From: Planctomycetes bacterium MalM25
Lineage (GTDB): Bacteria > Planctomycetota > Planctomycetia > Pirellulales > Lacipirellulaceae
Length of the DNA: 64,000 nucleotides
NCBI GenBank assembly: GCA_007745835.1
Contig: CP036424.1
Coordinates: forward strand, 2,255,001 to 2,319,000
Direction of reading: 5' to 3'
Of this stretch, positions 61,224-64,000 are shown piece by piece (position 1 is the stretch's first letter; each line of letters opens with the position of its first letter). The notes beneath the pieces are model-generated. The model was given only the letters and a program-made list of their open reading frames with translations. It did not search any database and was not told the origin of the DNA. The translations under genes were made by a program, and so were the position numbers.

Positions 61224-64000
61224 ATGAGCTTGCCGAAATCGGGTCGTCTTGCCACCGCTCGCCTTGAGCGTCTCGAAGAGCGGCAGTTGCTCGCCGCCGA
61301 TGGTCTGCAAGCCGCTGACGACGGTGTCGATGCGGTCTCGGCCGCACCGCTCTCTCCGAGCGAGTCGGGCGAAACCGTCGCCTTGGAGACCAGCGACACG
61401 CTCGTGTCGCTCCAGCTCCCATCCGATCTTCCGCAGCAGTTCTCAGCAGCGATATCGATCGATGACGCCACGCTGACCCTGGAGCTCGAGAAGAACTCGG
61501 TGTTCGGCGAGAACACGCGCATCTTGGTCGATGACGGCACCGGCGAGCTCGTTCAGATCGACCACGGCCCCGACGGAACGTACCTGGGCCGCGTCGCCGA
61601 ACACCCCGAGTACAGCGTGGTCGCCGTGCTCGGCGAGGCCGGTCTGCGGGCGAGCATCACCCGACCGGGCTTATCCTCGCTTTCGATCGAGCCGGCGAAC
61701 GGGACGCACCGAGTCTTTGAGGCGGACGCCGAGCCGATCAGCCACGACCACGACGGCGACGGCGTCCCCGACCACGCGCCCGAAGACCACCCGAACGGCA
61801 CGAGCGGTGGGCACCCGCCCGGCTGCACCTGCACGGGCTGCTGCGCCGCCGCTAGCCAAGGGGTCGCGGCGAGTCAGGGGCCGGTTGCCGACGCGCCGGT
61901 GGCCCCGCTCGCTTCGGAGATCGACGACGAGGCGCCCCGTTCGGAGGCCGCGACCCTGGCGCCGAGCCGGGTCGTCGACGTTTACGAGTACGAAGTCGGC
62001 GTCGAGATCAGCTCTCGCGCGTTCGTCAACAACTACGGGAGCGACCTCGCCTTGGCGCAGTCGGTGGCGCAGGGCATCGCCGCCAACATGGACGCGCGGT
62101 ACCTGCACTCGACCGGGATCAAGCACCGCGTCGGCACGGTCATCATCCGCACCAATCCGGCGACCGACCCGCTGAACGTCGCCAACGGCAACGACAGCGC
62201 GGGGCTCTCCGCGTTCCGCAGCTACTGGAACGACCTACAAGCCAACGAAGGCATCGCCCCGACACACGACCTGGCGGTCTATCATGTGCAAGGCGCGCCG
62301 TCAGGACTCGCTTACGTGAATCAGGTTGGTACGGGCTCGCGCTACGCGCTCTCCGCGAGCAACGGCGCCACGAGCTGGGCCGACGGCACGCTGGCCCACG
62401 AGTTCGGCCACACGTGGAGCCTCGCGCATGTCGGGTCGCATTCGTTCTACGAATCGAAGCCTCGGAGCAACGGGAATGCGCCGGGTGGTGATGATGTCTT
62501 CGTCAGCGTCATGCACGGCGGTGGCGACCACAACATCGGCCGCCTGGCGACCGACGAGGCGAATCGGGTCTACAACGTCAAGCTCAACAAGCTGCAGTTC
62601 GGCGACCTGATCGCCAACCCAGAACCGATCAAGCCGTTCGGCCACCGAGATAGCTTCGAGGTGGGCACGGCTCCTGTGGTGCTCGACGTCGTGGCGAACG
62701 ACTACGACGCCAACAACGACGTCCTCAACGTGCAGCTGCGCGACACGGTCAGCCAGCAGGGGGGTACGATTAGCGTGTCGTCCGGCACGGGGCCCGGCGG
62801 TCGTGACGAGCTGATCTACACCCCGCCGGCGGTCTTCAGCGGCAACGATTTCTTCCACTACAACGTGATCGACTCCACCGGCCGCACCGACTGGGGCGCG
62901 GTCTACATCACCTCCGCATCGATCGGGGTTGATCTGGGGCAAGACGACTACGCCTACGACTTCGGCACCACCGACTCGCCGGTCTTCAGCAACGACGACG
63001 TGCAGGCCATCCGGGTCTCTCCCGCCACGGTGGGCGACGTGACCTGGGGCGGCCCGGTCCAGGCCGTCGACCGCGGCTCGTCAGCCGGCAACGCCTACAA
63101 TCGCGACTTGGTTTACGGCACGACCCCGGTCAGTTGGTCCCACAAGATCCAGAACGGCCGTTGGCGGGTCACCGTCAACATGAGCGATTCGAGCAACAAC
63201 CTCGATAACATGTTCGTCATTGCCGAAGGGGCGATCGGTCTGAGCGATCTCGATCGACCGATCGGGCAGAATCAGACTGTCTCGTTCGAGGTTGAAGTGC
63301 TCGACGGCGAGCTCGACCTCACCTTCGGAGACGCCGATGCGAACAACTCGTTGTGGGCGTTGAACCGCGTCGTCCTGGCGCAGCTAGAAGAGTACATCCC
63401 GCCGGTTCTTGAAGGGGACTACAACAACGACGGGATCGTCAACGCCATCGATTACACGATCTACCGCGACACGCTCAGCCAGGCGGTCGCCAATCCGTAC
63501 GACGGCGCCGACGGCGATGGGGACCGAGCCGTTGACGCCGACGACCACGCCGTCTGGGGTGTAAACTACGGGGCCGAACTCGTCACCACCTCGTTGATTG
63601 ACGCCACCACCGGCAACGGTGAGGTCGCCGTCGACGATGCGAACGACGTCTCCCTCTTCGGGGGCGGCACGGACACCGCGACGATTGTCCTCAGCCGAGA
63701 CCGCGCGTTCCGCAACGTCGGGACAGCGGGCCGAGGCATCTCGGTCGACGGCTGGGACATCGAACGGGTGTCGTACGGAGGCAGCAACGCCGCCTACGGT
63801 ACCGACGGCTTGTACGGGTTCGCCCAAGACGCCGGCACGGGACCGGGGCAGACCGGCCAGTTCTTCGTCAACAGCGGTGTGATCGACATCCGCTCGGACG
63901 CGGTCGCGGGCGGCTTCGAGGCGGGCGAACAGATCAACCTCTCCTACTTGCTCGGTTCCGACACCAACGGCGCCTCGGAGACCGTCGAAGCGACCGCTTC
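61224..64000 (+). CDS. secreted metzincin-type metalloprotease with dockerin-like module (runs off right edge)
   Basis: Reading from the ATG at 61224, the frame is open to the window end (925 codons). RLERLEERQLLA (13-24) is the LExRxLL motif. A prodomain-like region is followed by an Asp/His-rich stretch (SHDHDGDGVPDHAPEDHPNG) and a Cys cluster (CTCTGCC). The zinc motif HEFGHTWSLAH is at 392-402 (H392, E393, H396, H402), the HExxHxxxxxH form of metzincins. Ig/cadherin-like, malectin-like and dockerin-like modules (GDYNNDGIVNAIDYTIYRDT) come next, then the module shared with the protein at 53001 (LIDATTGNGEVAVDD). The end is not seen. It may process neighbouring surface proteins; this is inference. 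Confidence 0.85.
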   Translation, partial: MSLPKSGRLATARLERLEERQLLAADGLQAADDGVDAVSAAPLSPSESGETVALETSDTLVSLQLPSDLPQQFSAAISIDDATLTLELEKNSVFGENTRILVDDGTGELVQIDHGPDGTYLGRVAEHPEYSVVAVLGEAGLRASITRPGLSSLSIEPANGTHRVFEADAEPISHDHDGDGVPDHAPEDHPNGTSGGHPPGCTCTGCCAAASQGVAASQGPVADAPVAPLASEIDDEAPRSEAATLAPSRVVDVYEYEVGVEISSRAFVNNYGSDLALAQSVAQGIAANMDARYLHSTGIKHRVGTVIIRTNPATDPLNVANGNDSAGLSAFRSYWNDLQANEGIAPTHDLAVYHVQGAPSGLAYVNQVGTGSRYALSASNGATSWADGTLAHEFGHTWSLAHVGSHSFYESKPRSNGNAPGGDDVFVSVMHGGGDHNIGRLATDEANRVYNVKLNKLQFGDLIANPEPIKPFGHRDSFEVGTAPVVLDVVANDYDANNDVLNVQLRDTVSQQGGTISVSSGTGPGGRDELIYTPPAVFSGNDFFHYNVIDSTGRTDWGAVYITSASIGVDLGQDDYAYDFGTTDSPVFSNDDVQAIRVSPATVGDVTWGGPVQAVDRGSSAGNAYNRDLVYGTTPVSWSHKIQNGRWRVTVNMSDSSNNLDNMFVIAEGAIGLSDLDRPIGQNQTVSFEVEVLDGELDLTFGDADANNSLWALNRVVLAQLEEYIPPVLEGDYNNDGIVNAIDYTIYRDTLSQAVANPYDGADGDGDRAVDADDHAVWGVNYGAELVTTSLIDATTGNGEVAVDDANDVSLFGGGTDTATIVLSRDRAFRNVGTAGRGISVDGWDIERVSYGGSNAAYGTDGLYGFAQDAGTGPGQTGQFFVNSGVIDIRSDAVAGGFEAGEQINLSYLLGSDTNGASETVEATA

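Overview
The window looks like a chromosomal segment of a high-GC planctomycete of the Pirellulales/Lacipirellulaceae type. The evidence is the repeated use of planctomycete hallmarks: many PEP-CTERM proteins ending in VPEP + hydrophobic stretch + RRR, dockerin-like cassettes of the form [19 protein letters not shown], prepilin-like DUF1559 proteins, giant secreted proteins opening with an LExRxLL motif, a DUF1549/DUF1553 cytochrome-type protein paired with a Tat-exported DUF1501 protein, and ECF sigma/FecR pairs. I saw no tRNA, rRNA, CRISPR array, transposase, integrase or attachment site, and no exosortase, sulfatase or cohesin.

Layout. 0-4.5 kb: two paralogous small secreted proteins, a LacI-type regulator with candidate operators upstream, a GH44 endoglucanase/xyloglucanase and a tiny lipoprotein. 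4.7-17.4 kb: mostly housekeeping and signalling genes: a divergent phosphoglycerate kinase paralog, a degenerate LarA-like gene coupled to ygfZ, an HD-GYP phosphodiesterase, an M50 protease, glmS, kdsB, hisA and a Ser/Thr kinase. 17.4-25.8 kb: secreted PEP-CTERM/dockerin proteins, a DUF1559 protein, an ECF sigma factor, an 89-residue PEP-CTERM peptide and a DUF4914 PEPCK-like ATPase.

25.8-61 kb: a carbohydrate-utilisation region dominated by alpha-L-fucosidases. Two divergent GH29 genes (25863-27395 and 27637-29232) flank a 12-bp palindrome. A leftward sigma -> FecR anti-sigma -> beta-helix protein operon (33611 to 29239) stands back to back with a rightward DUF1549 -> DUF1501 -> GH29 -> GH29 -> sugar-dehydrogenase-like operon (34072 to 45046). 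A GH97 gene, two LamG/PEP-CTERM proteins (one a head-to-tail fusion of two complete PEP-CTERM proteins), a lipoprotein, a second DUF1559 protein, a 1930-residue beta-helix/discoidin/dockerin protein, a fifth GH29 and an unfinished metzincin-type protease complete it. My inference is that these genes together bind, trim and oxidise a fucose-rich polysaccharide at or outside the cell surface.

The most unusual items are the tandem PEP-CTERM polyprotein (48855-51056), the C-terminal module shared by the 53001 and 61224 proteins, the common acidic tail ending in Ala-Phe on two LExRxLL proteins, the phosphoglycerate kinase paralog with altered active-site motifs, and ACCGGT-centred palindromes at the LacI gene and between the divergent fucosidases.
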